From: Psychroflexus sediminis
Lineage (GTDB): Bacteria > Bacteroidota > Bacteroidia > Flavobacteriales > Flavobacteriaceae
Direction: 5' to 3'
Assembly: GCF_900099815.1 (NCBI RefSeq)
Contig: NZ_FNCW01000005.1
Span: forward strand, 62,001 to 126,000
DNA: 64,000 nucleotides
This document shows positions 1 through 8,861 of this stretch, piece after piece (within the stretch, counting starts at the first letter, position 1; every line of letters starts with the position of its first letter). A program made the position numbers and the translations under genes. A model generated the notes under the pieces. The model had not been told where the DNA came from and searched no databases. It saw only the letters and a program-made list of their open reading frames with translations.

Positions 1-102
1 GTCAATTTATTTTAAAATATTCTTAAATAGAAGGTGGTAGCCTCTGTGTTTATTAGCTTGGAGCAAGTTGTAAATTATTACAAACTTTTAAAAACTAATA
101 AA

Positions 103-1266
103 ATGGCAATGATTACAAAAAACGAAGTTTTAAACTTAGCAAGCGAGCATACATCTCCTTGTGTATCTATATTCATTCCTACTCATCGTGCAGGAAAAGA
201 GACCCTAGAAGGGCATGACGAAATTAAACTTAAAACGCAGCTTAAAAAGGTTAAAGCAAAACTTGAAAAACTGGGTTTAAGTGATAAGGAAATTGAAGAA
301 TTCGTTGAGCCTGTAAACAAGCTTGTGGACGACAGTGATTTTTGGAGACATCAGTCGGACGGTCTGGCTCTTTTTATTTCAAAAAACACATTCAAAAACT
401 ATACAGTACCTGTTCATTTTGAAGAATTCAATTACGTATCCGACGAATTCTATTTAAAGCCCTTAATGCCTTTATTCAATGGTAACGGCTTGTTTTATCT
501 TCTCACTGTGAAAAAAGATGAAGTTAAATTTTACGAAGGTACACGACACACGATGACAGAAGTTATCACTCCCGATGAAGTTCCTTCAAGACTGGAAGAC
601 GTCGTGGGCTATGATTATGAACAAAAAAATCTTCAGTTCAGATCCGGACAACAGGGAGATAACAAGGCAGGTATGTATCATGGTGCAGGTGAAGGGAATG
701 CAGAAGCCTTGAATGAGATGAAGCGTTACTTTAGAGCTGTAAATGACGGCATTATGGAGATGTTACATGATGATCAAAATCCGCCATTGGTCGTTTGTTG
801 CCAGGATTTCCAATTTCCTATTTATAAAGAGGTAAACTCCTACAATAATCTGTATGAGGAACATGTCTCAGGAAATCCTGAAGATAAAGATATTCATCAG
901 CTACATGAAGAAGCATGGGACTTATTACAACCTTACTTTAATAAAACCCGTGAAGAAAAATTGAATCTCTATAATGAGTATATCGGTACAGGAAAAGCGT
1001 CTGCAGACGTCAATATGATCATTAAAGCAGCGATAGAAGGTAGAATTGACAGCCTTTTTGTACAAAACGGAGCTGAAATATTTGGCGAATACGATAGCAG
1101 TACGCAGAAAGCTAATGTTCAAAACGAACTTACAGATTCCAATGTTTCATTATTGAACCTCATCGCCATAAAAGTGTTTGAGAAAGGCGGAAGTATTTAT
1201 ATTCTCGAAAAAGAAGAGATGCCGGATGAAAATCATAAAACAGTAAATGCTGTCTATAGATATTAA
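103..1266 (+). CDS. baeRF-like (archaeo-eukaryotic release factor-like) protein
   Basis: This 387-residue protein resembles the bacterial homologues of archaeo-eukaryotic peptide-release factor domains (baeRF group), which have been proposed to act on ribosomes or tRNA under stress. The N-terminal part carries the PCVSIFIPTHRAG segment typical of such proteins, and a central RHxxTEVI stretch follows the LLTVKKDEVKFYEG strand. No signal peptide or membrane segment is visible, so it should be cytoplasmic. I place the start at the ATG at 103, or two codons later at 109. The frame is open from a GTG at 34, but those residues do not resemble the family. It is monocistronic and is followed by a strong hairpin terminator. 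The family call comes from recall of sequence patterns. The molecular function is unproven. Confidence 0.55.
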   Translation: MAMITKNEVLNLASEHTSPCVSIFIPTHRAGKETLEGHDEIKLKTQLKKVKAKLEKLGLSDKEIEEFVEPVNKLVDDSDFWRHQSDGLALFISKNTFKNYTVPVHFEEFNYVSDEFYLKPLMPLFNGNGLFYLLTVKKDEVKFYEGTRHTMTEVITPDEVPSRLEDVVGYDYEQKNLQFRSGQQGDNKAGMYHGAGEGNAEALNEMKRYFRAVNDGIMEMLHDDQNPPLVVCCQDFQFPIYKEVNSYNNLYEEHVSGNPEDKDIHQLHEEAWDLLQPYFNKTREEKLNLYNEYIGTGKASADVNMIIKAAIEGRIDSLFVQNGAEIFGEYDSSTQKANVQNELTDSNVSLLNLIAIKVFEKGGSIYILEKEEMPDENHKTVNAVYRY

Positions 1267-1289
1267 TTCATCTTTTTTATAAAATAGCT

Positions 1290-1340
1290 AAAATGACAGG
1301 AAACGATGCTGGTTTAAAACCACTATTTCCTGTCATTTTT
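1290..1340 (+). terminator. Rho-independent terminator after the baeRF-like gene
   Basis: A 14-bp perfect stem (AAAATGACAGGAAA at 1290-1303 pairing with TTTCCTGTCATTTT from 1326) is followed by a T run. It sits 24 bases after the stop codon and separates this gene from the permease gene at 1376. Confidence 0.85.
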
Positions 1341-1375
1341 GATTTAAAACCTATCTTAGTTCAAACTCTAAAAAA

Positions 1376-2500
1376 ATGGCCAGAAGTAAATTGCAAAAAA
1401 TAAATTCGGTTTTATTATTCTCCTTCTTAGTGATTATTGGATTATACTATGGTGCCGCTTTTTTGATCCCCCTTACGTTCGGTGTATTTTTCACAACCTT
1501 AATGATACCCATTTGTAACTTTCTGGAGAACAAACTAAACCTGGGAAGAATTATCGCATCATTCCTTAGCACATTCATCCTGTTTATTCTCATTGGCGGG
1601 CTTTTCTTCTTGTTATTCAGTCAACTCAACTTATTTATAAATGACCTGTTGGAACGGAAGGGAGATGTATTTGGATTTGTAGATACAGTTCGACAGCAAA
1701 TTGTAGATTCTACAGGATTTACCCTGAAGCAGCAAAATGAAATGTTCAACGAACGCCTGTATGGTATGCTCAAACAGGCTCAAACTCATCTATCCAATGT
1801 TTTTAGCGAATTCATAAATATTCTCGTTAGCTTTTTACTTACGCTGATTTATGTTTTTTTATTTCTGATCAACCGAAAGAAATTTCACAGCTTTCTCATG
1901 AAGTATGTTTCTGAAGAGAAAAAACAAAACACCAAGCAAATTCTAGATAAAGCCAAAAATGTGGCAAATCGCTATTTGTGGGGAAGAATTCAGGTGATGT
2001 TCGTCTTGGGGATAATGTACGCTATTACCTTCTTGGCTTATGATCTTGAGTACACTGCTCTCCTGCTTATTTTCGGAGTTTTGATAACCATTATACCATA
2101 TATCGGTCCTTTTTTAAGCGGACTCTTACCCATACTCTTTATGCTGGTGATGAGTCAAAATTCTACTGAAATACTATCCTTCACCATTCTGATTATTATT
2201 ATTCAACTCATAGAAAGTTATGTGTTAGAGCCATTACTCATTGGGTCTGAAGTCAAACAAAGTCCATTATTTATCATTATAGCCATCGTTTTAGGGGGTG
2301 CGATATGGGGCTTTGCAGGGCTGGTCTTATTTGTCCCCTTGTTTGGAGTCATGAAAATAATTTTTGATCACACTCCGGAACTTAAACCGGCTGGCTTCCT
2401 TATAGGTTACGAAGAAAGTGGCGCTAAACTGGAATTTTTATCGCACTGGAAAAATAAAATTATGGGGAGAGGGAAAAGAAACGAAGGTCGTGAGTCGTGA
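1376..2500 (+). CDS. AI-2E family transporter (PerM/YdiK-like permease)
   Basis: The 374-residue polytopic membrane protein has the AI-2E-family layout. Two N-terminal helices pair with a third near residues 55-80. A soluble, partly coiled stretch of about residues 85-150 follows, and then a C-terminal helix bundle with IIPYIGPFLSGLLPILF and the ESYVLEPLLIG segment. Members are inner-membrane exporters or antiporters of varied, mostly untested substrates, and the autoinducer-2 role applies only to some. The stop codon TGA lies inside the second copy of a 7-bp tandem repeat, so the last residues (GRES) are encoded by repeat sequence. Added or lost downstream copies would not change the protein. 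Length is normal for the family. Confidence 0.85.
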   Translation: MARSKLQKINSVLLFSFLVIIGLYYGAAFLIPLTFGVFFTTLMIPICNFLENKLNLGRIIASFLSTFILFILIGGLFFLLFSQLNLFINDLLERKGDVFGFVDTVRQQIVDSTGFTLKQQNEMFNERLYGMLKQAQTHLSNVFSEFINILVSFLLTLIYVFLFLINRKKFHSFLMKYVSEEKKQNTKQILDKAKNVANRYLWGRIQVMFVLGIMYAITFLAYDLEYTALLLIFGVLITIIPYIGPFLSGLLPILFMLVMSQNSTEILSFTILIIIIQLIESYVLEPLLIGSEVKQSPLFIIIAIVLGGAIWGFAGLVLFVPLFGVMKIIFDHTPELKPAGFLIGYEESGAKLEFLSHWKNKIMGRGKRNEGRES

Positions 2501-2551
2501 GTCGTGAGTCGTGAGTCGTGAGTCGTGAGTCGTGAGTCGTGAGTCGTGAGT
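2487..2551. repeat. Heptanucleotide tandem repeat, (GTCGTGA)x9
   Basis: Nine perfect head-to-tail copies of GTCGTGA run from 2487 to 2549, followed by a partial GT. The array overlaps the 3' end of the permease gene and ends 27 bases before a TAnnTTTG motif that could be the promoter of the macrodomain gene. Perfect short repeats of this kind change copy number by slippage. Confidence 0.95.
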
Positions 2552-2578
2552 AAAAAAAATAGTTATAACTTCATTTGC

Positions 2579-2586
2579 TACATTTG
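2579..2586 (+). promoter_or_regulatory. Putative -7 element (TACATTTG) for the macrodomain gene
   Basis: TACATTTG matches the Bacteroidetes -7 consensus TAnnTTTG and lies 65 bases before the macrodomain start. No TTG is seen at the usual upstream spacing, where the sequence is AT-rich and just past the heptamer array. This is a tentative call. Confidence 0.35.
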
Positions 2587-2651
2587 AGTCTGATTTTTTT
2601 GATTCTGTCCTTCCAATACCTAAAAGACCGCTGAAAATAAAAAAAGAACAC

Positions 2652-3179
2652 ATGAAAAAAACACGATCAGGGATTACAATTGAATGCATTGAAGGAGATA
2701 TTGCTGCACAGAACGATATTTCAGCGGTGGTAAATGCTGCGAATGCTCAGCTTAAAACAGGGGGCGGAGTGGCTGGAGCCATCCACCATGCTGCAGGTTC
2801 AGGTCTCGAGAAAGAATGCCGGTCTTTAGCTCCTATCGAGCCTGGAGAAGCTGTAATTACAGGCGGGCATAATCTGCCAAATCAATATGTTATTCACTGT
2901 CTGGGTCCTGTTTTTGGAAGAGATAAACCTGAAGACCAGCTTTTGGCAAATTGCTATAAAAATGCCTTAAATATTTCAGAAGAAAAAGGGATAGAATCTA
3001 TTGCCTTCCCAGCCATATCCACAGGTGCTTTTAGTTATCCAACCCAAAAAGCCGCTGAAGTAGCTATTGGAACTATCAGAGATATGCTTCCGAAATTAAA
3101 GGCTGTCAAAACAATTAGATTTGTACTCTATGATAAAAAAGATCTGGAAATTCATGAAAACATTTTATCTGAGCTTTAG
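2652..3179 (+). CDS. Macrodomain protein, probable O-acetyl-ADP-ribose deacetylase (YmdB/MacroD type)
   Basis: A single macrodomain of 175 residues fills the protein. It shows the MacroD-type ADP-ribose pocket: D16 in EGDIAAQ, the VVNAAN motif at 26-31, the glycine-rich loop GGGVAGAIHHAAG at 37-49, and AFPAISTGAFSYP at about 118-130. Proteins with these features hydrolyse O-acetyl-ADP-ribose or remove mono-ADP-ribose from acidic residues. The N31 and GGGVAGAIH elements of active enzymes are kept. It is cytoplasmic. The gene stands alone downstream of a tandem repeat. No sirtuin or ADP-ribosyltransferase gene is nearby to name a partner. Confidence 0.9.
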   Translation: MKKTRSGITIECIEGDIAAQNDISAVVNAANAQLKTGGGVAGAIHHAAGSGLEKECRSLAPIEPGEAVITGGHNLPNQYVIHCLGPVFGRDKPEDQLLANCYKNALNISEEKGIESIAFPAISTGAFSYPTQKAAEVAIGTIRDMLPKLKAVKTIRFVLYDKKDLEIHENILSEL

Positions 3180-3347
3180 GCTTATCGAATTGTAAAACTT
3201 GATTTTTTTAACTATCTGTTTAATTTTATTTGGAAAAAAATTATTGAAATTGAGTGACATATCTAGCCTTTAGCTTAAAAAGAATGCTGAAAAAAGGAAT
3301 CGTATTATGACCTATTTTGAAATAAGAAAAGACTTTTATCTTAACTC

Positions 3348-4367
3348 ATGAGCTTAACCCTATCTATTATAATCTTCGGTGTAGCGACATTGGTTATCGT
3401 TGTTGCCGGAACTGCACTGACAAGATATGCAGATCAGCTCGCAGATAAAACAGGCCTGGGAGAAGCCTTGGTAGGAGCCGTCTTTTTGGGTGGGGTTACT
3501 TCTATTGCCGGTATTATCACCTCGGTCTCAGCGGCTTACAACAATCATCCTGAACTGGCCATCAGCAACGCGATAGGAGGTATTGCAGCACAAACTCTTT
3601 TTCTTTCCATTGCAGATATTACCTATAGAAAGGTTAATCTGGAACATGCCTCTGCATCGTTAACAAATTTGATGCAAGGCGTTTTGCTTATCGGTTTACT
3701 GACACTCGTCTTACTAGGTGTCGCGAGTCCAAATTATACTCTATTCAACATTCACCCTATATCCATAACTATTATAATCGCCTATTTGCTTGGAACTCGA
3801 ATGATTTCCATGGCAAAAGAAAAACCGATGTGGAATCCTAAAATCACGCTCTCTACAGTTGAAGATACTCCGGACCAAGAAAATATCAAGAAAACAAAAA
3901 TGAGTCATCTTATCATCAAATTTGTTTTGCTGTCGATACTTGTTGGATTTTCGGGATATGCGATTGGTATATCCGGAATCAACATTTCGGATGCCACTGC
4001 ATTGAGCGAAGGCTTCGTCGGTTCAATATTTACCGCGGTAGCTACTTCACTTCCAGAACTCATCGTTACTTTGGCCGCTGTAAGGCAGAAAGCCCTTGCC
4101 CTTGCCGTTGGCAATATCATAGGAGGTAATTCTTTTGATGTGCTTTTCGTTGCTTTTTCAGACATAGCCTATCAGGACGGAAGCATTCTGCATAATATCA
4201 CAACCTATCAATCCTTTCTAGTGCCTATGACCATGCTTATGGCAAGTATCTTAATCATGGGTTTGCTTCTCAGGCAGCGCAAAGGCATAGGAAATATAGG
4301 CTGGGAAAGTGCCCTGATCATTTTAATTTTTATGCTGGGAAATGTGATCTTATATGCTTTTTTTTAA
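3348..4367 (+). CDS. CaCA-type (sodium/calcium exchanger-like) membrane antiporter
   Basis: This 339-residue protein has about ten membrane segments and the two-fold alpha-repeat plan of the Ca2+:cation antiporter family. The second repeat (about residues 227-272) is canonical, with TSLPEL at 233-238 and GNIIGGNSFD at 255-264. The first repeat (about 48-90) has TSIAGIIT where the acidic TSLPEL-type motif should be, although ISNAIGG is kept. One of the two acidic ion ligands is therefore missing, and calcium may not be the substrate. A soluble loop of about residues 155-187 separates the halves. The gene appears monocistronic. Confidence 0.8.
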   Translation: MSLTLSIIIFGVATLVIVVAGTALTRYADQLADKTGLGEALVGAVFLGGVTSIAGIITSVSAAYNNHPELAISNAIGGIAAQTLFLSIADITYRKVNLEHASASLTNLMQGVLLIGLLTLVLLGVASPNYTLFNIHPISITIIIAYLLGTRMISMAKEKPMWNPKITLSTVEDTPDQENIKKTKMSHLIIKFVLLSILVGFSGYAIGISGINISDATALSEGFVGSIFTAVATSLPELIVTLAAVRQKALALAVGNIIGGNSFDVLFVAFSDIAYQDGSILHNITTYQSFLVPMTMLMASILIMGLLLRQRKGIGNIGWESALIILIFMLGNVILYAFF

Positions 4368-4596
4368 AGATTCCCCGTCGAAGCCAAAAAGTTTTCCCTA
4401 GTCTTCGGGTTCTGAAAGGCGGTCACAAGTTTTAAAATCAGAGTACCACCCTGCCCTATCTCATAAATAAAACCTAAACTGAGCCTGCAGGCGGTTATGT
4501 CTTAGTTTATTTTTATTTTTAGAAGTGTTCACTGTTTAGTTGAATAAATACATCTATTTTTTAAACAATTAATTACAACCCAGAATAAGATTCGAA

Positions 4597-6444
4597 ATGC
4601 TAAATATATCTGAATTATCAAAAAAATCGATAGAACTGATTTTAAAAACACTTGATGAAGATGGAAAAATAGGTGCGAGTTTACCGGGCGGAGGCTTACT
4701 TCATATTGAAGAAAATCTGCCTTATTTGATGGTTTACAGGGAAAGGGAAGAAGATGCAGGCACTGAAAAATTAGTTTTAAGTGAAGCGTCTTACCTGTTG
4801 GTTGGTCAGCAGAACTTTGAAGATTATCAAAAGTTGATCCACGCCCTTATTGAAAGGCTTTGCACCAAATTCAAGTCTTACTTGGTTTTTGAAATCTATG
4901 CTGGAGAACCTAACAATTGCTTTACCATAAAAGCTCCAGTTACAAAGATAGGCAGCACAGTCCAGGTCCTGGAAGAAGAGCTGAATGAGTTAAACAAAAA
5001 ATTTACAGCCCTTGATTTAAAAATTGAAGTTCAGGACACTCCACACCGGCAAAAGGAGGGTGATCCCGAACTTATGAGCGTTGAGGATGCAAAACGATTA
5101 GGAGCCGTCGTCTTAGGACTGGAAGTTCCACCGGTCTACCGCAGTGAAACCGGTGATGTTTATCCTGTGTTTTTAAGGCAGTTTAAAGACTATCTCCTGG
5201 ATTCTATTCATAAATCCATATTTGATTTTGTACGGATTCACACCTCCTGTAGAATGGAGAGTTATTTGTCTATGGGCAGAGAGCACTTAAAGGATAAGGT
5301 ATTTGAGATCGATAAGGCCTTAGCAAAAATAGAACGCTCTTATCAATTTTTATGGCTGGTCTCCCCTGCTAATATTCATAGTATCAAAACCAGCTTTTTT
5401 GAAAGTCATTATGAGAAGGTTCTGGATTATCATTATCGTATACTTCCTATAGATCCTGATGTTTTGAAAAGAGAACTGTATAACCTTAAGATTGAAGACA
5501 TCGATGACCCTGCCATGTCCCATATTTTTCGAGAAAAACGTGAGGAATTGGATCATCAAATTACCATGCTGAATGAACGTGGAACTTCCAATTTTTTCTA
5601 TAACAGTATTAGACTATATAAGGGAATAAGCCGAAAATTAAATAACGAGGCCAAATCAATACTCACTGAAGTTGATGAGGAAGAGGAAAATGAAAATGAA
5701 GACTTTATAGATGCCAAAGGCTTTGCCAGTCTGGCACGCAGAGAATTCGACTATTTTTCGAAACAACATAAAGATTTTAAAAGTAAGATTCACATTCGTA
5801 AGGATGTAAACATTATGATGGTAAATAAGGGTGAGCTTTATATACCTGCGGATTACCGAATGAACAAAATTGAAGCCAGGGCACTGATTCAGCATGAGGT
5901 AGGTACGCATATACTCACGTATTACAACGGTATATGCCAACCCCTGGATTTACTGAGTAGCGGTCTGGCAGATTATGACCCGCTTCAAGAAGGCCTGGCT
6001 GTCATGTCTGAATATCTGGTAGGCGGATTGACAGCCAATAGGTTAAGAACCCTTGCGGGACGAGTTATTGCAGGTTCCGCCCGACTGGAGGGAGGCAGAT
6101 TTCAAGAGATATTCAAACTCCTAAAACTAGAGTACGGTTTTTCTGCTGAAAGGGCCTTCAATATTACTTCCAGAATTATGCAGGGTGGTGGCTTTTTAAA
6201 AGACATTATTTATTTAAAAGGTCTGGTGCAGCTTCGTGAACACCTTCAGAAAGGTGGAGAATACGAACCCTTATTGGGAGGAAAATTTGCCTTAAAGCAC
6301 ACTAAGATTATAGAAGAATTAACCGAGAGAAATATACTAAAACCTGCTGCACTTCGGCCAAGTTATTTATTGACCGAAGACGTAAATGAAAAATTAAGTT
6401 TAATCAGAGATGGGCTTCCCATTTCAAAAATGATAACAAAATGA
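4597..6444 (+). CDS. DUF1704 / QEGLA-motif metallopeptidase-like protein
   Basis: The 615-residue protein belongs to the DUF1704 family, often annotated as flavohemoglobin expression-modulating QEGLA motif protein. The putative metal site HEVGTH is at 433-438 and QEGLA at 464-468. The glutamate of QEGLA fits a third zinc ligand, as in gluzincin peptidases. Human relatives (MATCAP) are zinc carboxypeptidases that remove the last residue of tubulin, so a peptidase acting on a C-terminal amino acid is plausible here. There is no signal peptide. The gene overlaps the next one by four bases (ATGA), which ties it to an ATP-grasp ligase. The family is certain; the substrate is unknown. Confidence 0.85.
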   Translation: MLNISELSKKSIELILKTLDEDGKIGASLPGGGLLHIEENLPYLMVYREREEDAGTEKLVLSEASYLLVGQQNFEDYQKLIHALIERLCTKFKSYLVFEIYAGEPNNCFTIKAPVTKIGSTVQVLEEELNELNKKFTALDLKIEVQDTPHRQKEGDPELMSVEDAKRLGAVVLGLEVPPVYRSETGDVYPVFLRQFKDYLLDSIHKSIFDFVRIHTSCRMESYLSMGREHLKDKVFEIDKALAKIERSYQFLWLVSPANIHSIKTSFFESHYEKVLDYHYRILPIDPDVLKRELYNLKIEDIDDPAMSHIFREKREELDHQITMLNERGTSNFFYNSIRLYKGISRKLNNEAKSILTEVDEEEENENEDFIDAKGFASLARREFDYFSKQHKDFKSKIHIRKDVNIMMVNKGELYIPADYRMNKIEARALIQHEVGTHILTYYNGICQPLDLLSSGLADYDPLQEGLAVMSEYLVGGLTANRLRTLAGRVIAGSARLEGGRFQEIFKLLKLEYGFSAERAFNITSRIMQGGGFLKDIIYLKGLVQLREHLQKGGEYEPLLGGKFALKHTKIIEELTERNILKPAALRPSYLLTEDVNEKLSLIRDGLPISKMITK

Positions 6445-7490
6445 AAATTTGCTTTGTATTAAACGACATTGAAAATGAGAGGTATGGAACCTCTATCATG
6501 ATCATGAAGACCGCGCATGATCGCGGGCATGACGTTTATGCCATGAGCGTTGGTGATTTCAACTTTCACCATGGCGGACCTATTAGCATTAACAGTACTC
6601 AAGTTCCTAAAGATGCAAAAATCGATACTGCTCAGGACTATTTGAAGGCTTTAAAAAGTTCGAAAGCCCTCCAGAAAAATATAACTTCACGGGACTTGGA
6701 TGTATTATTCATCAGAAACAATCCCACCGAGGAAGGATCAGGTCGGGAATGGGCCGAACATGCCGGCATTGCTTTTGGAAAACTTGTACAGCAGCAGGGG
6801 GTTTTGGTGTTAAACGATGCGTATGCCCTATCTCAGGCCTTTATAGACAAGCTTTATTTTGAAGAACTTCCTCAGGAAATAAAACCAAATTCCATCATTA
6901 CCCGAAATAAGGAAGATATTCTAAAATTCTGGGAAGAAAATGATAAGAAAATGGTTTTAAAACCCCTGGAAGGTTCGGGTGGACAAAACGTATTTCTTGT
7001 GGATGAAAACCAAAAAAACCTGAATCAAATCATTGAAACCATCAGCCAGCATGGGTATATCATTGCTCAGGAGTTCTTGCCCGATGTCAAGAATGGTGAT
7101 GTGCGTATCCTGCTTATGAACGGTCGCGTTATGGTAAAAGATGATAAACAGGCCATCATAAGGCGTGTGAGTGGTGAAGGTGAATTCAGAAGTAATTTTG
7201 CGCTTGGGGCTTCTGCAGATCACAGTGACCTGACCCCGGAAATGGAACGCATAGTAGAACTAACCGCTCCCAAGCTTATAAGCGACGGCCTCTTCTTTGT
7301 AGGTTTAGATGTGGTAGATGACAAACTGATAGAAATCAACGTATTGAGCCCCGGTGGAATGGAGCATTTCGACGAAGTAGGCCTTCCCGAGTTTACCCCT
7401 ATTATTGTGAAAGCTATTGAACGTAAAGTGGAATATAAAAAGCTTTACGGTCATCAGTTAACAAACCGGGAACTTGCCTGCATGGAGTAA
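6441..7490 (+). CDS. ATP-grasp ligase, glutathione synthetase/RimK-like
   Basis: The 349-residue protein has the GshB/RimK layout: a pre-ATP-grasp domain (about 1-125), then the ATP-grasp fold with KPLEGSGGQNVF at 174-185, GDVRILLMNG at 219-228, RRVSGEGEFRSNFALGA at 241-257, and the metal-binding end GLDVVDDKLIEIN with E298 and N300. Such enzymes join a carboxylate to an amine through an acyl phosphate. Databases usually call it glutathione synthase, but no gshA is nearby, and the window carries a YpdA gene that points to bacillithiol as the thiol. Translational coupling to the DUF1704 peptidase suggests another amide product. The fold is certain; the reaction is not. Confidence 0.8.
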   Translation: MKICFVLNDIENERYGTSIMIMKTAHDRGHDVYAMSVGDFNFHHGGPISINSTQVPKDAKIDTAQDYLKALKSSKALQKNITSRDLDVLFIRNNPTEEGSGREWAEHAGIAFGKLVQQQGVLVLNDAYALSQAFIDKLYFEELPQEIKPNSIITRNKEDILKFWEENDKKMVLKPLEGSGGQNVFLVDENQKNLNQIIETISQHGYIIAQEFLPDVKNGDVRILLMNGRVMVKDDKQAIIRRVSGEGEFRSNFALGASADHSDLTPEMERIVELTAPKLISDGLFFVGLDVVDDKLIEINVLSPGGMEHFDEVGLPEFTPIIVKAIERKVEYKKLYGHQLTNRELACME

Positions 7491-7604
7491 AACGCTTACA
7501 GGACAGGCTACACTGCCAAATCTAATTTAGGACTTATCGAGTTTTTTCGAGCCCTGAGTTTGAAATCAATTACTTAGGATTAAAAAATTTAAATAACTTA
7601 AAAA

Positions 7605-8519
7605 ATGAGTCAACAAGACGATCAACATATTCCAAGAATTATAGGAGAGTATAGCAGCGATAAAAAAGGCCCATTGCTTTTTGTTACCGCAGGAATACAC
7701 GGCAACGAACCCAGCGGTGTAAAAGCTTTGGAAGAGGTTTTTAAACAACTAAAGAAAACCAAACCCGAAATCGAAGGAAAACTGGTTGGTGTTTCTGGAA
7801 ACCATAAAGCGCTCAATCAAAACAAACGTTACATCGATGAAGATCTCAACAGGGTGTGGACTAAAGAGAATATTGAACAGAAAAAAGCAGAAACCCATGA
7901 ACAAAAAGAAATGTGGGAAATTATTGGTATTCTAAATCAATATCCGGAAGAGGAATATACCAAACGCTACTTTCTGGATTGCCATACCACTTCCTCTCCA
8001 AGTTTGCCTTATATTTCTGTCCAGGTCGTCAATGATAATGATGAATGGGCGCATAAATTTCCTACTTATATCATTCGCGGATTCAGCGATATCATCACCG
8101 GCGATATAGATCATTACCTCAGTCGAATTGGAATCACGGGCTTTGTATTCGAAGCCGGACAACACGAAGATGAAACCTCTGTGGAAAATCACGAAGGTGT
8201 CATTTGGCTGGCCTTAAAAGAAGCCTGCCAGCTCGATCTTTCAAAAATTAAAACCTATCCGGAATGCGTCAATCGATTTGCTGAAAAAAATGCGCCCGAG
8301 CAAAAAACCTTTGAACTGATTCACAGACACGGTCTTGAAGATTCGGACATTTTTGAAATGGAACCCGGGTATGAAAATTTTCAAAAGATTGAAAAAGGAG
8401 AACTTCTGGCTAAACAAAACGGGAATGAAGTTAGAAGTGAGTGGGATGCCAGAATTTTTATGCCGCTTTATCAGTCTCAGGGAAATGACGGTTTTTTTGT
8501 GATTGAAGAAGTAGAATAG
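7605..8519 (+). CDS. Succinylglutamate desuccinylase/aspartoacylase-like zinc hydrolase (M14 family)
   Basis: The 304-residue protein matches the AstE/AspA branch of M14 metallocarboxypeptidases. The zinc ligands H32 and E35 lie in GIHGNEPSG, the third is H127 in LDCHTT, and the likely catalytic glutamate is E183 in VFEAGQH. RYIDEDLNRVW at 75-85 is the usual substrate-side motif. Members cleave an amide bond next to a free carboxylate, such as N-acyl amino acids. No signal peptide is seen. It lies 114 bases after the ATP-grasp gene on the same strand, so it may share its transcript. No arginine-succinyltransferase genes are nearby, so arginine catabolism is unlikely. The acyl-amino acid substrate is unknown. 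Confidence 0.8.
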   Translation: MSQQDDQHIPRIIGEYSSDKKGPLLFVTAGIHGNEPSGVKALEEVFKQLKKTKPEIEGKLVGVSGNHKALNQNKRYIDEDLNRVWTKENIEQKKAETHEQKEMWEIIGILNQYPEEEYTKRYFLDCHTTSSPSLPYISVQVVNDNDEWAHKFPTYIIRGFSDIITGDIDHYLSRIGITGFVFEAGQHEDETSVENHEGVIWLALKEACQLDLSKIKTYPECVNRFAEKNAPEQKTFELIHRHGLEDSDIFEMEPGYENFQKIEKGELLAKQNGNEVRSEWDARIFMPLYQSQGNDGFFVIEEVE

Positions 8520-8736
8520 AGTAATCGTTGACTTTTGTTCGTTCACAGTTTCGCCGGAATCGTCTAATGGCATAATAGGGTTATAGTGTAATGGAATTGT
8601 AAAAAAAAAATTATTTATAATTGAAGAAAAGTTCTTTACCTTTTTTTCTTGGTACTTCTGATATCTATACAAAGGAATATTTCCTGCGAAACAAAAAAGG
8701 CCTTCCCGACGCTTTGAAATCGGATAGACATTGCGC

Positions 8737-8780
8737 TGTCATTCTGAAAGAGCTTTTTCAGCACCTGAAGAATCTTTACA
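8737..8780. repeat. Dispersed-repeat-like element (GTCATTCTGAA ... GAAGAATCT)
   Basis: The halves GTCATTCTGAA and GAAGAATCT flank a short palindrome (CTGAAA ... TTTCAG). The pattern resembles intergenic elements that recur in many Flavobacteriaceae genomes. Only one copy is in this window, so the repeat status is from memory, not shown here. Confidence 0.4.
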
Positions 8781-8861
8781 CATAAAAAACAAAGAATACT
8801 CGTCGTAGCGAAAAGGCCTCTCAGTCGGAAGGATAGAATACTCAAGAATTAATTCACAAAC

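Noticed and set aside
34-102. GTG start 23 codons upstream of the baeRF-like gene
   Set aside because: The added residues do not resemble the family, and an ATG at 103 or 109 begins just before the conserved part.
2487-2551. CRISPR array
   Set aside because: The unit is 7 bp with no spacers. It is a simple tandem repeat.
6441-7490. Naming the ATP-grasp gene gshB
   Set aside because: No gshA is nearby and the context (DUF1704, AstE-like, YpdA elsewhere) points to another product.
8550-8615. Possible tRNA-like sequence after the zinc hydrolase gene
   Set aside because: There is no acceptor stem and no GGTTCGAATCC-type T arm, and the stretch cannot fold as a cloverleaf by eye.
8241-8672. 143-codon minus-strand frame overlapping the zinc hydrolase gene
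   Set aside because: It is antisense to well-conserved codons, and its translation is Phe/Asn/Lys-rich without any motif.
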